A stretch of 64,000 nucleotides of DNA. Source: Cyathus striatus (taxonomy: Eukaryota; Basidiomycota; Agaricomycetes; Agaricales; Nidulariaceae). Below are positions 31,934 to 43,069 of the stretch, piece by piece; the stretch's first letter is position 1, and each line of letters begins with the position of its first letter. Made by a program: the position numbers and the translations under genes. The stretch covers positions 310,001-374,000 of the forward strand of contig JAOVFP010000018.1 in assembly GCA_025738555.1 (NCBI GenBank), given 5' to 3'. The notes under the pieces are model-generated. The model saw only the letters and a list, made by a program, of their open reading frames with translations. It had not been told where the DNA came from and searched no databases.

Positions 31934-34074
31934 GAGATAATCCAACTCGTACCAAACTCGTACTTGCTAGTCAAGACTCAATTTTTCAATACGCAGCCAT
32001 CTATATACAAGACATTGCCCGGGTCAATTAACCATTACTATAAACAGTGCTTGAGACTTGAGACATCCTGTCGACCGTTTCTGTTTCTCGTCGATTAAAT
32101 TTTTACATAAAATATGCTTTACGACTACAGTACATTTTAGGGATACAATTGGTTACCATTCAAGTGTAGATCTGAGAACTGAGTGTGGTCTTTACGAACA
32201 ATGTGTAGAAAGTAGCCACACGTAGATGTTATGTTAGTTAATGTCACATCTCAATGTAGTATAGTAATACAAAAACTGAGGTGTGAGTTTGTATCCAGAA
32301 GTCTATATATACTATTCATAAGTGCCACTGCCGTGTATAACAGATAAAAGGGTGAAAGGGAAGAAAAGATAGATAGAAGAGATAAAGAACTTACGAGCGC
32401 TACGGTGAACGTCTTTGCTCGCTTAATTCAACACAATGAATATTGATTGTTGGGATTCTAGAACTTCATTCAATGCATAGTGTATTATTCTCGAACCAAA
32501 ACACTATTCAATCCGTCGATCCTCCATTGTATATTCCTTTTCTTTCCTACCACCACCTCTCTCACATCCACCCTGGGTACCCACCTCAACCCAAACCTCT
32601 TCTTATCTTACTCCCAACAGTTCGAGTAAAACACAGTTCGCTTTAGCACTGTGTTAGTGCCACTTTAAAGGTATACATCCACCGTTTCCGGGTGCCAGTC
32701 TCTCATCATCCTCAATCGTCTCTCTCATCAACTTCTCTAAGCAACATAAGCACCGAATACACAATGAAAGAAAATAAATCATCAGGGGACAACAAACTGC
32801 ACAGTGCATCCGATGATGTACCTATTTATCTTAACTTGCCTTCATTACAACCTTGCCAAGCGTACCTTTACCGGGGGAAAATATACACAACCAATCTAGG
32901 ATTTTCAACGCCATCTCGCGGTTCTTTCAGTCCCTCGTTTGCTGCCGCAGTCTATGACAAGAATTTCAATTCACACAATGACATTAATCCCGTGCCAATC
33001 AACAACAATAGATGTTCCAAGTCTGGCAGTGCACGCAGAACCTGAGGTTCAACCTAGAATTGTGTATGATGGAGAGTGGATGGCAAATGGGTAGATGGTA
33101 TGCAGTGATGACGTAGTGCTCTCCCTTTCATTAAAATCTGCCAGAATAATAAATCAAATGAAATATTATACCATTACTTGTGCTCAACTAGAATTCCTGT
33201 AGGCCCGTGAAGCAGGACTGGGGCGGCGTCCCAGCTCTGGGGGTCCGGACTCGTTGTCAGACACCGGTGAGAAACTATCCATCGGACGCGCTATTAACTT
33301 CGTCGATCCCTCGTCGATCCTTCCTTCACTCCTACCACCACCTCCCTTTCAACCACCACACACCATAGTCCCACTACCCGCCTCCTTTAAAGGTACGACT
33401 ATATATATTCTGGGTGCTACATTGATTCTGGCTGACGATACTTTCAGTCTCAGTAGCCTCTCCCTTCCACATGTCTACATCCCACCGTGATCATCGAAGT
33501 GCTCACCAGTTGTGGACCTTCTAATATAAAAGGAAGTACTTTTTGTGTCGTTTTTCTCACCAATTCCTTAGCCTAATAATCGTACATATACGACAGTGAT
33601 ACATATTCTATCTACTACAATTATGTCAAATCGTATATCGTCAATGGTTCTACTTGCGATCAAATACATAGAACGACACTTATTGTATATCTACCTTTCT
33701 CAATTATATCTCCAAGTAAATCCACCATACATACATACCGATTATTATAAACCATCTCATTCTACCACGCAACTGAACTTAGTCCACAACATATTATATG
33801 GCTTCTAAAGACAAATCGTTTGATTTATCCTACAAATATTTAATTTATTTGTTCATATGAAGACTATTGGTCCCAAATCAGCAAAGGGAAATGCGTTGCA
33901 ACCTGGTTGCAACTACATGTGCGTGTCGCTTTGCAGCCCAGGCCTTGCATTGTGTTTACATAATTCGAAGCTAGAAGGCGAACGCGATCACGTGAACATA
34001 CACTCATTGTTTAATGTTTCAATTTGATGTGTTGTGTTGTGAAATGCGTAACGCGTGACGGTGATTTAATCACA
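31934..34074. other. Intergenic; one weak open frame at 32692-33045
   Basis: A 117-codon frame at 32692-33045 (inner ATG 32764, KENKSSGDNKLHSASDDVPI, then YLNLPSLQPCQAYLYRGKIY) has plausible composition but no recognised family and no paralogue in the window. A Pro-rich frame at 33254-33490 shares CCTACCACCACCTC wording with 32545-32570 and looks like a diverged repeat. The rest is AT-rich. Confidence 0.35.
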
Positions 34075-34081
34075 TATAAAA
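34075..34081 (+). promoter_or_regulatory. TATA box upstream of the gene at 34185
   Basis: TATAAAA lies 104 bases before the ATG and is followed by a C/T-rich leader, the usual arrangement for fungal promoters. Confidence 0.55.
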
Positions 34082-34184
34082 TGCCCGAAATCCCCGCAGC
34101 TCAAACCAACCCCCCATACTTGCTTTCCTTCTCCCCCTTGCGTATCGATAATCCCTCAACATCTCCATACACAATCACATCATA

Positions 34185-34676
34185 ATGCTCGATCCTAATC
34201 GGTCCGTCACACGCGTCTCTCGATTAGCAGATCGCTTGAACCGTGACTTTTATGCGCGCATAGACCCCTCAAGGCGATCTCAACAAGATCTACTGAGATT
34301 CCTGTCCGCAATATGGGCTCAGGCACAGGACGACCCCCCATTGCATATGATGCCAGGTATTCCTGGAGAAAGACACTTGGTGATCTCAGGAGACAGTGTG
34401 GACAAGGTAATAATTAAATATCTTCTCATATAAGTGACTCCGTTCACTGATTATTGTTAGGAGGAATTCCAGCTCGATATTTTTAGCCAGCTTTACTACG
34501 ATGAAACATATCAAATTTCACCCTGGAGATCTGATCCTCAGACTATTTTACTTCAAAAATTATATCAGTCAGAACGATATAGGATGGGCTCGGAAAATCC
34601 TCTCGTAGAAAGAAGCTCCAAGAGGCTCAGACCACGGTGTGCTGTACAATATTATACATGCAATAGACGTCGATAA
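34185..34676 (+). CDS. Unknown protein, two exons
   Basis: Exons 34185-34406 and 34461-34676 join in frame across a 54-base intron and encode 145 residues. The N-terminal half is basic (RVSRLADRLNRDFYARIDPS), followed by FLSAIWAQAQDDPP. The second exon continues EEFQLDIFSQLYYDETYQIS and ends in a basic tail, SSKRLRPRCAVQYYTCNRRR. There is no signal peptide, membrane helix or known domain; a nuclear role is possible from the basic tail but not shown. A TATA box, C/T-rich leader, clean splice sites and a continuous frame support a real gene. Confidence 0.55.
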
Positions 34677-35939
34677 TTGCTGGTTTCTCGTTGGTGGCTG
34701 CCGATTGGATTGGGTACTTACATTCAACTCACTTATGACCCTGTTGTGACTTCCACTTGTTAACAATTTGGAATTCACCAACACTAGACTTCTCCTAACA
34801 ACCTATGCCATGACATAATAGACATCAGATTTCTTTATTGCTATTGAATGTATTTCATTCAATCTTGTGGTGTTATGTTTTTCAACTAGTAACATTGATA
34901 GTTGGACTGGTCTCTTTGCATCTTCCTGTACTTCTAATGTAAAACATATCTGGACTGTAATCTGGGGCACCTTTCATTATGTTTTGGTCCAGCCCTAGGT
35001 GCCTAGTTGGCCAATGGTGTAATGCACATCCTACAATTTTATGCATTATGATTCAACATGAATAGGTTTTCATCTTGTAAATTCCAACCCTCACATTGAT
35101 ATCAATGCTGAAGGCTATTCCGATCAGAAGTCCAGCCCTCAGAGCTCTGCACCAATGGGAAACTCTGCCAACTGCTTTCCGCATAGAATTATTGGTTAAT
35201 TCTATGTAGAAAGCCACAGAAGGGGAAGGTGAGGTGAGATACTCAATATACCAAGCCTCTGAGGCAACCTTATACAATTCGTGTCTAGTCGTTCGCGTCA
35301 TCACCGGAAAATTCGTACAGAGAACACTGTCACCTCAATACGTGAGCTGCTGACTTCAAGCCGAATAGACAGAGAATACAGCGTAGAAAAATTCGAGGAA
35401 ATGACTAGCAAAAATCGAGTCTCAGAGTCCTAAAAATAAGTCAATTTGTAGCAGAACTTCGATCAATAGAGACTAGACAACCCGCTTGATGTCACCGGTT
35501 TTCGTCCTATGAGCCTCTGGAAGTCGTAAAGTAGGTATAGGTGTTTAGGAAGAATGTGGTTAGAGAGCAGTAAGGTTTATTGATTTAGAGGAGGTTTGGG
35601 ATACACCAGAAATAGGAGAAGCGCGAAACTCACGAAGAATTTTCAACATTAATTCGTCTACTGCTTCAACGCCTACAACAACCCAGCGGATCTTGCCTCC
35701 TCGGAAATTTCCGGATGTCGCAATACTTATATAGGGCGATACGCGCCTAACTTTTCCCAAACAACCACCTCATTACGGTGTTCCTAAACCGCATGCCTCC
35801 CCCCTCTTTCGGTTCAAGCTCAAGGCTAAGTGATGTCCCATTCTTACCACGTGATGGGACCATTGTCCCGTCAATCTGATTCTTATCAGCTGAAGTACAT
35901 ATTATTATCTTAGAACGTGGAATTGATTGTAGATATTCC
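34677..35939. other. Intergenic, nothing recognised
   Basis: Moderately AT-rich, with only short frames on both strands and no family resemblance. No terminal inverted repeats or tandem arrays were seen. Confidence 0.45.
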
Positions 35940-38905
35940 AGATGCTGCTTTCTTCTAGGGGGTGGATATATGTGCACGTAATATATATATATATATATTA
36001 TTAAAATCACATGTATGTATATGTAAATACATGCTACCATAATTATAACTACTAACAATACATCCTACCATCATACCGACCCATATTATCTTGCAACCCC
36101 CCTTCGTCTCTCATTTCCTTCCGTTTACGAAACCTCCACCACCGTCCGGCCCATATGGTGCGTACCACTTCGTCTAACCTCAACCTGCCACACCCACTCG
36201 CACGTCGATCCCGCTACTGTCACCACATTATCAGCTCGTCCCCACTACCAACCAATCAAAACCCCGACAACCACGGTCCACAACTACCCCTACTCACCCG
36301 GTACCAACTACCACCTTCCCAACGTCGGCACTACCACTTTAACGCACTGTAACTGTGCACGTTCACGCTCGTGCTAGTCACAGCCACCATTCCCTGATAG
36401 CTTGTGTGCGGTACAACTAGTCCTGGTGAGGCGGGGAGGGATACACTGCCAGATACTTGGACTTGCGGACTAGCGATCAAATAGGATAGCGAAGAGGCTG
36501 AAGGGGTGGAGGGAACAAGGGAAGAGAGTGCAGTGCCACTTAGTCTTGATGCGTATGAGGAAGGGATATGAGATGAGATGAGAGCGGTTCCGTTTAGTGT
36601 TGAATCTGCCACGCGCATAGTAGACTTTCATTCTGTTCCTGTCATCGAATGAGAGGAAAGCTGAGAACATGCGAATATGAACACTTAGCTTAAATGATCT
36701 GTCGGGGTGGAGTGTGTCTTGAAGTCGGAGAGCAGCGATGCATAGTGGTGGAGGAAGAGAAAGAGCACAACGCGACTCCTGGGAAACCGGGGTTTGTTGA
36801 TTGGTCTCGAGTATCACACGATATTGTTTGTTATTGTTTAATTGGTCCATGGACGAAAGCGCGCTGCGCCGCGCAATGGGAGCTTAGAGGGGACTGAAAA
36901 CAAGACGTTCAGCCGTATACTATATGTATCTACAAGAATATATATACGCGCTCACGCGATTTACTGCTTGCTTGCTACCGGATATTGTAATTTGGAGGGA
37001 TTTGTCTTGACTCTCAGTAAGTATAGTCAAGCACTATAATAAGCCTTATTTAAGCCTGGATATCACTATTTTACTACTATACCCGTGTTCTCTATCATTT
37101 TCTGTTCGTACTGGATAGTCTAACTTATTTGTGCATTTTTGATTTTTATAACAAATAACTAACGATTTCCTGTCGCTGTTCTCACACTCCCACTTAGTTC
37201 CCACGCAAGATTGGATGATTACGTAAGCTAATATGAATGGTTGTGGCGGTCTATCACGACGTTTGGTCGCCTAACGAAGAAGGCGAAGATGCGAGGCATG
37301 CGGTTCCGGTACACGCTACTTGCTTTCTTTAAGGAAGTGGAGATATGTGCATAATATATATACATACTACTTAACTTACAAGTACGTATATGTAAATACA
37401 TGCTACTATAATTATAAGCTCCTAACAATACATCCTACCAATATACTCCCCTTCGTCTCATATTTCCTTCCGTTTACGACACCTCCACCACCATCCGGCT
37501 CATATGGGGTGTACCACCTCGTCTGACCTCAACCTACCACACTGAACTGCACGTATATCCTGCTACCATGTCACCACCTTATCACCTCGTCCCCACTACC
37601 AACCAATCAAAACCCCTACCATTACAACCACCCCAACGCACTTCGACCGTGGACCCCACGCTCGTGCTCATCACAACCACCATTCCCTACTAGCTTGTGG
37701 GTGGTTCAATAATGAAGCAAAGAGGGAGTGGATGGAACAATGGACTTAGCGAAGACAGCACGGAGTCGCTTGGTGTTGATGTGGACGAGAAGGGAGTCGA
37801 GATGAGAGCGTGGTTCTGTTTAGTGTTGAACCTTCGTTGAATCTGCGCGCATGATAGGTTTTTATTCGAGAGGAAGGCTGAGACGTGAATATGAACACTT
37901 AGCTTAAAAGAGTCGTCGGGGTAGAGTGTGTCTTGAGCTTGATGTCGGAAAGCGGTGCGCCGGCGATGCATGGTGGTGGTGGAAGAGAAAGGGCACAATG
38001 CGATCCCTGGGAAACTGGGGCGTGTTGATTGCTCTCGAGTATCACATGATATTATTTGTTATTGTTGGATTGGTCCATGGGCTACGGCTCAATGGGAGCC
38101 TGGAGGTATGAAGAATGGAGAAACAATAGGGGAATTCAAATATGACTATTTTGTAGCGTTACTACATGTTGCTACGGAACAGTCGCTACAACCTTGCCGA
38201 AAAACGTGATCAGAAATTCAAACGGAGAGTTCTAACGTAAACGTTCCCTATGTTTTACTCTTTTTCACTTTGAAATCTCGTTAAAAATTTGGAGGTTGGG
38301 TAGATATTAATATATTCAAACATTCTATCTAATAAATTATATATTTTCATAAGGTGACAGGAAGTGTTTCTTGTAAGTACGATCCAAATATTATGAACTC
38401 CGAACTGATTGCCGCTCATTCTTCTTGGCAACGATACAGAAATCACTGTAGCGTATCGCGTAGCTTCAATTTTGAATTCCCCTAATATTTTCAGATTGTA
38501 TTTCGCGAAAATGCATGTATCTAGTACAAGAATAAAAAAAATTAGATATGTGCACACACGATTTCCTACTGAAAATTGGAAATTAGAAGGATTCCAGTCC
38601 CAGCACTATAACAAGTCTTCAAGTTTAAGCCTGGATATCACTATTTTACTGCTATAGCCGTGTTCTCTATCATTTTACGTTCATACTGGATAGCATATCA
38701 TTTTATTTGTGCCTCTTTAAATCTTACAGCAGACAATTGACGACTTCCTGTCGTTGTCAAGTCGTGTTCTCCCATTCCCACTTAGTTCCCACGCATTATC
38801 AATTGATTACGTAATCTAATGTGAAGGGGTGTGGCGGTCCATCAGGTCATTTGGTCGCCTAAGGAAGAAGTCGAAAACACGAAGCATACGGTTCCGGTAC
38901 ACGAT
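35940..38905 (+). repeat. Tandem direct duplication of a 1.4-1.6 kb segment
   Basis: Unit A (about 35945-37325) and unit B (about 37326-38905) share a series of landmarks in order: TATGTAAATACATGCTAC, CTAACAATACATCCTACCA, TTTCCTTCCGTTTACGA, CCACTACCAACCAATCAAAA, GAATATGAACACTTAGCTTA, GAGTGTGTCTTGA, GTTGATTGxTCTCGAGTATC, GCCTGGATATCACTATTTTAC and CATGCGGTTCCGGTACAC or CATACGGTTCCGGTACAC. Unit B has an extra insertion near 38110-38600. Frames on the minus strand (36331-36618 and 37690-37998) are not conserved as proteins between units. The duplication ends just before the ATG of the gene at 38911, so it duplicated that gene's upstream region. Confidence 0.8.
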
Positions 38906-38910
38906 ACCTC

Positions 38911-39601
38911 ATGCAGGACCGTCGTATTGCGCTTTCCGACCCTGATCGTATTTTTCTTACGACCTCCGAGTTCGCTTGTGAATACAATTTAAACGACTAT
39001 CGAAATCTTGACCCAGACTTTTTGTATGATCCAAAGATATCACGGAAGGTAAGTATCCTTTCTGTGATGCATATGCATACCGTTGCTTACCACCCTGGAT
39101 CATAGCAATGGACTGAACGTCTGATTCAAAAGCTTCCACTGGAACATCTTCCAGAAGAACTTCGTCCACAGTATTTAGTTGGGATCCAACCTCCGAAGTT
39201 TTACTTTGGCTTCCCAGTCAACTCAAAAACGCTTTATGATATAGCTACAAAAAACGGCTTTGTCGTCCTTTATCCCGGTTCGAAGCACCCAAGAAAAGTT
39301 GAACGCGATTTGGACCTTTCCCGCACAATGAACGCTTTGGGCAAGAAGCTAAGCGCTGATTTGCAAATAGTCTGCGTACCGAGCGTTCAAATTGTGAAAG
39401 CGACATTCTAGGACTGTGCTCACCTTTATGACGTCCTATGACTTTGGAATACCGGCCCCTCCAGAAGAATTGAACACGCGTATTCTGGACTATCTTAAGC
39501 TTGATGAATCATTGATGTGGTATGTCGACAATGAGGTGTGCGAATGGTGTATTGGGAAGATTCATCTATCCGCTGAAGCAGCACAAATACTTAGTACTTA
39601 G
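38911..39601 (+). pseudogene. Unknown gene with a frame break near its 3' end
   Basis: Exon 1 (38911-39048) and exon 2 (39106-39411) join in frame across a 57-base GTAAGT intron and give 147 codons: LSDPDRIFLTTSEFACEYNL, then TERLIQKLPLEHLPEELRPQ, FYFGFPVNSKTLYDIATKNG, and VERDLDLSRTMNALGKKLSA to a TAG at 39409. Immediately after, in another frame, VLTFMTSYDFGIPAPPEELN and YLKLDESLMWYVDNEVCEWC run to 39601. The second stretch reads like the natural continuation, and no intron with usable splice sites restores the frame, so a small deletion or insertion near 39395-39415 is likely. There is no recognised domain. The 5' region lies at the edge of the tandem duplication. Confidence 0.55.
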
Positions 39602-39664
39602 GTTTAAATAGTACAGCAATACCGTATGTGACTTGGTGCGGATATCATGTTCGCCTAACCCGGC

Positions 39665-40329
39665 TTAAGAAATAATTACTGCACCCGAACAGACCCTAAA
39701 ACACTCCAATAAATCATATTCACAACAATCATCTTCCTCATCAATATCCCGGATCACATCTCCCGGAGCATTATCATTCCTAAAACAAACCAAATCATTA
39801 CCAGAACAACAAACAACAAGAGCAAAACACATACTCGAGCGAAAGATGTTCCTCTGAGTCATCCACAGTGCCATATCGTTATACCGAGACTCCGTACAAA
39901 CGAAACGGGACATCGGAGCATCATATCGACAATTACTCCTTCAAGAACGCTTCATGTCTCCGATCGTTCAATTTAGCCACCATCACCTCTCCCGTGACAA
40001 GTGTGCACCCCGTATCATTCTCATTACTCTCAATATGTGAAATAAGCTGCTAAATCTATACACAAGCAACAAGTTATCAACCAGACAATTCGAAACGAAG
40101 ACGGAATGAATACGCGTACGGCCACCCTCCGCGTTCTCGTCGTCGTATTAACGACAGGATAACAGCTCGTACACGTCAAAAACGGATCATGGTCATCCAT
40201 ATCATCATTACTTGCCAGTCCCCGCACAAGTTCACAAACAGAAATAACAGCCATCGCAGCAACCCGATAATTCCGATTAAAATCGATCCTAGCGTTCGTA
40301 TGGTAGTACCAAGTCTCATCGCCCACCAA
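39665..40329 (-). pseudogene. Possible multi-exon gene or remnant on the minus strand
   Basis: Three protein-like stretches lie in order on the minus strand: DETWYYHTNARIDFNRNYRV onward to HDPFLTCTSCYPVVNTTTRT (40329-40080), ISHIESNENDTGCTLVTGEV and KLNDRRHEAFLKE (about 40045-39925), and MSRFVCTESRYNDMALWMTQ with a final acidic piece DNAPGDVIRDIDEEDDCCEY (39913-39665). The first has a CxxC pair as seen at the end of some Agaricomycete F-box proteins, but that link is weak. Splice sites could not be joined with certainty, and the 5' end may be cut by the repeat at 40432. Confidence 0.35.
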
Positions 40330-40431
40330 TCAGTAAAATGCTCCTTGAGCCCCCCTACCTATGAACGATAGGGTGGTTTTAGGAGCCTGCCCGTAGCTTA
40401 GCTAATGTACGACCATCCCACCCACTCTCCC

Positions 40432-40680
40432 CATTATGGAAGCCGAAAATACCGAGGCTTATTTGGGTTATGCTTCCGATACAAACACATCGATATAATT
40501 TTACAGTTCGGCAGCTGGTGTTGCTCACTATCATTCTGCCCACTCTTCCACCTCCTCGGTGCCATGAAAGTCCTACAAATACCCCCAATTGCCTACATCC
40601 TCGAGTTCGTTTCATCCCGAGCGTGAGGAAGGAAATCCTATACAAACAACGCCAAAGTTGCTATTGTGCACCGGTTGATG
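40432..40680 (+). repeat. Dispersed ~0.3-kb repeat, distant copy
   Basis: It matches the repeats at 484-1225 and 7562-8030: ATGGAAGCCGAAAATACCGAGG, GCTTCCGATACAAAC, ATAATTTTACAGTT, GGTGTTGCTCACTA, CCACCTCCTCGGTG, ATGAAAGTCCTACA and CAAACAACGCCAAAGTTGCT. It is not next to a transporter here, so the repeat moves or is copied on its own. Confidence 0.7.
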
Positions 40681-43069
40681 CCATGCTTTGCTGGCTCGCT
40701 GACGACTGAACGTTGAACGTTGAACGAGCGCAATGACCACGTAACTCTGGCATTATCGTCACTCATCTTGTCACAGTATCACCCGAGAACTGGAACGACG
40801 ACTTTGAATTGCCACGTCATGTACCACGTTATCCCTCACCCCCCTTCGCTCCCCAGCGTCCAAGTGGCAAACACACATGCCCACATCCAGAAGCTCGAGG
40901 ACGTCCGACTGGACCGGGTCTCCCAAACGACATCACCCACACATACACCTATCAAGACGAAAAACGGCACTCCTATGTAGAGAAGAAGCAGTAGGTCGGA
41001 TGGTACGGATGAGCATGAGACTCAGAGTTGGGACGAGGAGTTTGGATTTCGTCATTGATTGGTCCTGGATTTCCTGGACGTGATGGAAAACGCATTAGGT
41101 TTGGTAGAGAAAGTCGCTAAGACAACATCGCTAGCTCAGACGATGACGTCCCTCAACTCTCTCAAACTTAAAGCCCACGGAGGACGACTTTGACACGGGC
41201 GAATTCGGGAAATCAAATGAGGAAGAGAAAGATGAAACCGTTACAACCCGCTTCGTCACCTCCTCCTCGCACCTCTCTCCTCCGCCAGTTCTCCCTTTCC
41301 CACATTCCTAGGCATAGCTCTAGGTCCTATAGATCCAGGACCCAGGAATTTCCTCGTCTACCCAACCCTTCCCTCGCTCACCGACTCAACCATATTCAAC
41401 ATGCCAATCCCTGCAGACCACACATTGCAATACCACTGCAGCACCACACAACCCGTGGGAGCTTCACGCGCAGTGGAGGGCCCGTGGAGAACACGCTTTC
41501 AGGTCCCTCCGATCCATCGTGACTGCGAGAGGAGGATTTTGAGGAAGAGGAAGAGTAGACCGGTGACTCCTGTCATGCCCTGGGGTGTTCGAGTTATCCA
41601 AAGTCCACCAGGACGATGGCGGAGGGCGAGGTCACCTGCTCCTCCTCGCCCTACGCTGGAATCTGGATCCTGTTACGCCCCCAAAGCGAGTTCGGTGCCG
41701 TTCAATCTACAACTTCGCCAGACTGTTAACCCGTATAAGTAGGGTGTGTAAACGGAAATGGGCGATGAAGAAGGGGGGTTTGGCGCCTGAAGAGGTTGAA
41801 GTTATAGGACGTGTTTCTGGTTCGAATTTCCCTCTTTCTTTTCTTCATTCCTTAACTTATTTCGTATAGAACACTAAGACCCCCATCCCACCCCACGTCC
41901 ACACTCCTCCACACAAGTCATAGCATCACTCCTCCGCAGATCAAGTTTCAACCAACCACTCATGCTCACCTTCCCCAGCCCACGCACCACGTATATCTCC
42001 CGTGCAAGAAATAAATACACTTCCTCGAGGAGTAACAGGCAGCTGAAGTGGAATCGTGACCGATTTCTCTCTCCACCACAACCAGAATCAGCACCAGAAC
42101 GACTCCAATCAACTCCAAGCAACCTTCTCAAGTGGAAGAGTCAGGATTCATACAGTTGAAAGGGAGGCCAAGAGGCTTATTTCGATGCAGAGGTCGCCGT
42201 CATTTGGATTGGTGGAGATATGCAGGGATTGGAATTGAGGACGGCGAGTTTAATGGAGAACGATAAGGATAAGAAGAGGGAAGAGGACTCATGATTTGAT
42301 GTTAATTATGTCGTTTTCATTGGCAGGAGTATTCATGATTTTGTGGTGTGAGTCGTAACTACTGTGGCAGAGATGCCCCCCCACCCTATGACATTGTGAA
42401 CCACCGCAATCGCCGGATCTGACACCTCTTGTTCGGAATCCGGATGGGTGTCTCTCGATAGACATTTGCAGCTATGGTTAACACTTAGACATTTAGACTA
42501 TCGCTCATCTTCATGGACACATGACGACTCGTAGGTATCACATTCATCTATACTATCACTGTCAGTTGGTGCAATCGAGGAAAAACCGACAACAATGGAT
42601 TTATAGTATTGACATGCTAACTTAGTGCTTGGCAGTAGGACTAGTCGGTACTTACGTTTATTAGGGCACCGTTTTACTATCAATGAATCAAAACGTGTCC
42701 TTGAAGAGGAGGGATACCGGGTGGTGGTATCCTCTCGACGAAGAAATTGTTGCGAGTAGTTGGCGCATCCGTCCAACCTCCAGATCCTAGTGAGCTCGCA
42801 TTAGAGAGTGAGTTTGGGGGAAATGCGTAGCTGGATTTCTCAGATGGGTAGGTAAGACATTTATACATGTAATGAAGGTCATGTGAGCGACAGCGTGTAA
42901 ATAAGTAGTGAGGTACGGAGATGAAAAGGAATGAAAGCCGCATTTTGCGGTGTAAGCAGAATGCCTGCTCTACATCCTACGCGAACACGCGGTTAAATAC
43001 ACTCTACAATATAAGCAGCATAAGTAACTTAGCCAGACTTGCCACATCACGCCCTCGTGCATAACTTCC
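40681..43069. other. Intergenic with decayed coding-like pieces and a hairpin-end repeat
   Basis: 40900-41870 contains protein-like fragments in shifting frames (HETQSWDEEFGF near 41020; DDFDTGEFGK near 41180; KRKWAMKKGGLAPEEVEVIG near 41750) that suggest a rotted gene I cannot name. 42700-42975 is a copy of the repeat also seen at 6690-6950 and 50450-51205; it ends in a GCAGAATGCCTGCTCTACAT hairpin near 42957. No intact gene was found. Confidence 0.4.

Noticed and set aside
40900..41870. A septation-network scaffold-like gene suggested by HETQSWDEEFGF and DDFDTGEFGK
   Set aside because: Fragments are short and in different frames; the resemblance is from memory only and cannot be supported from this sequence.
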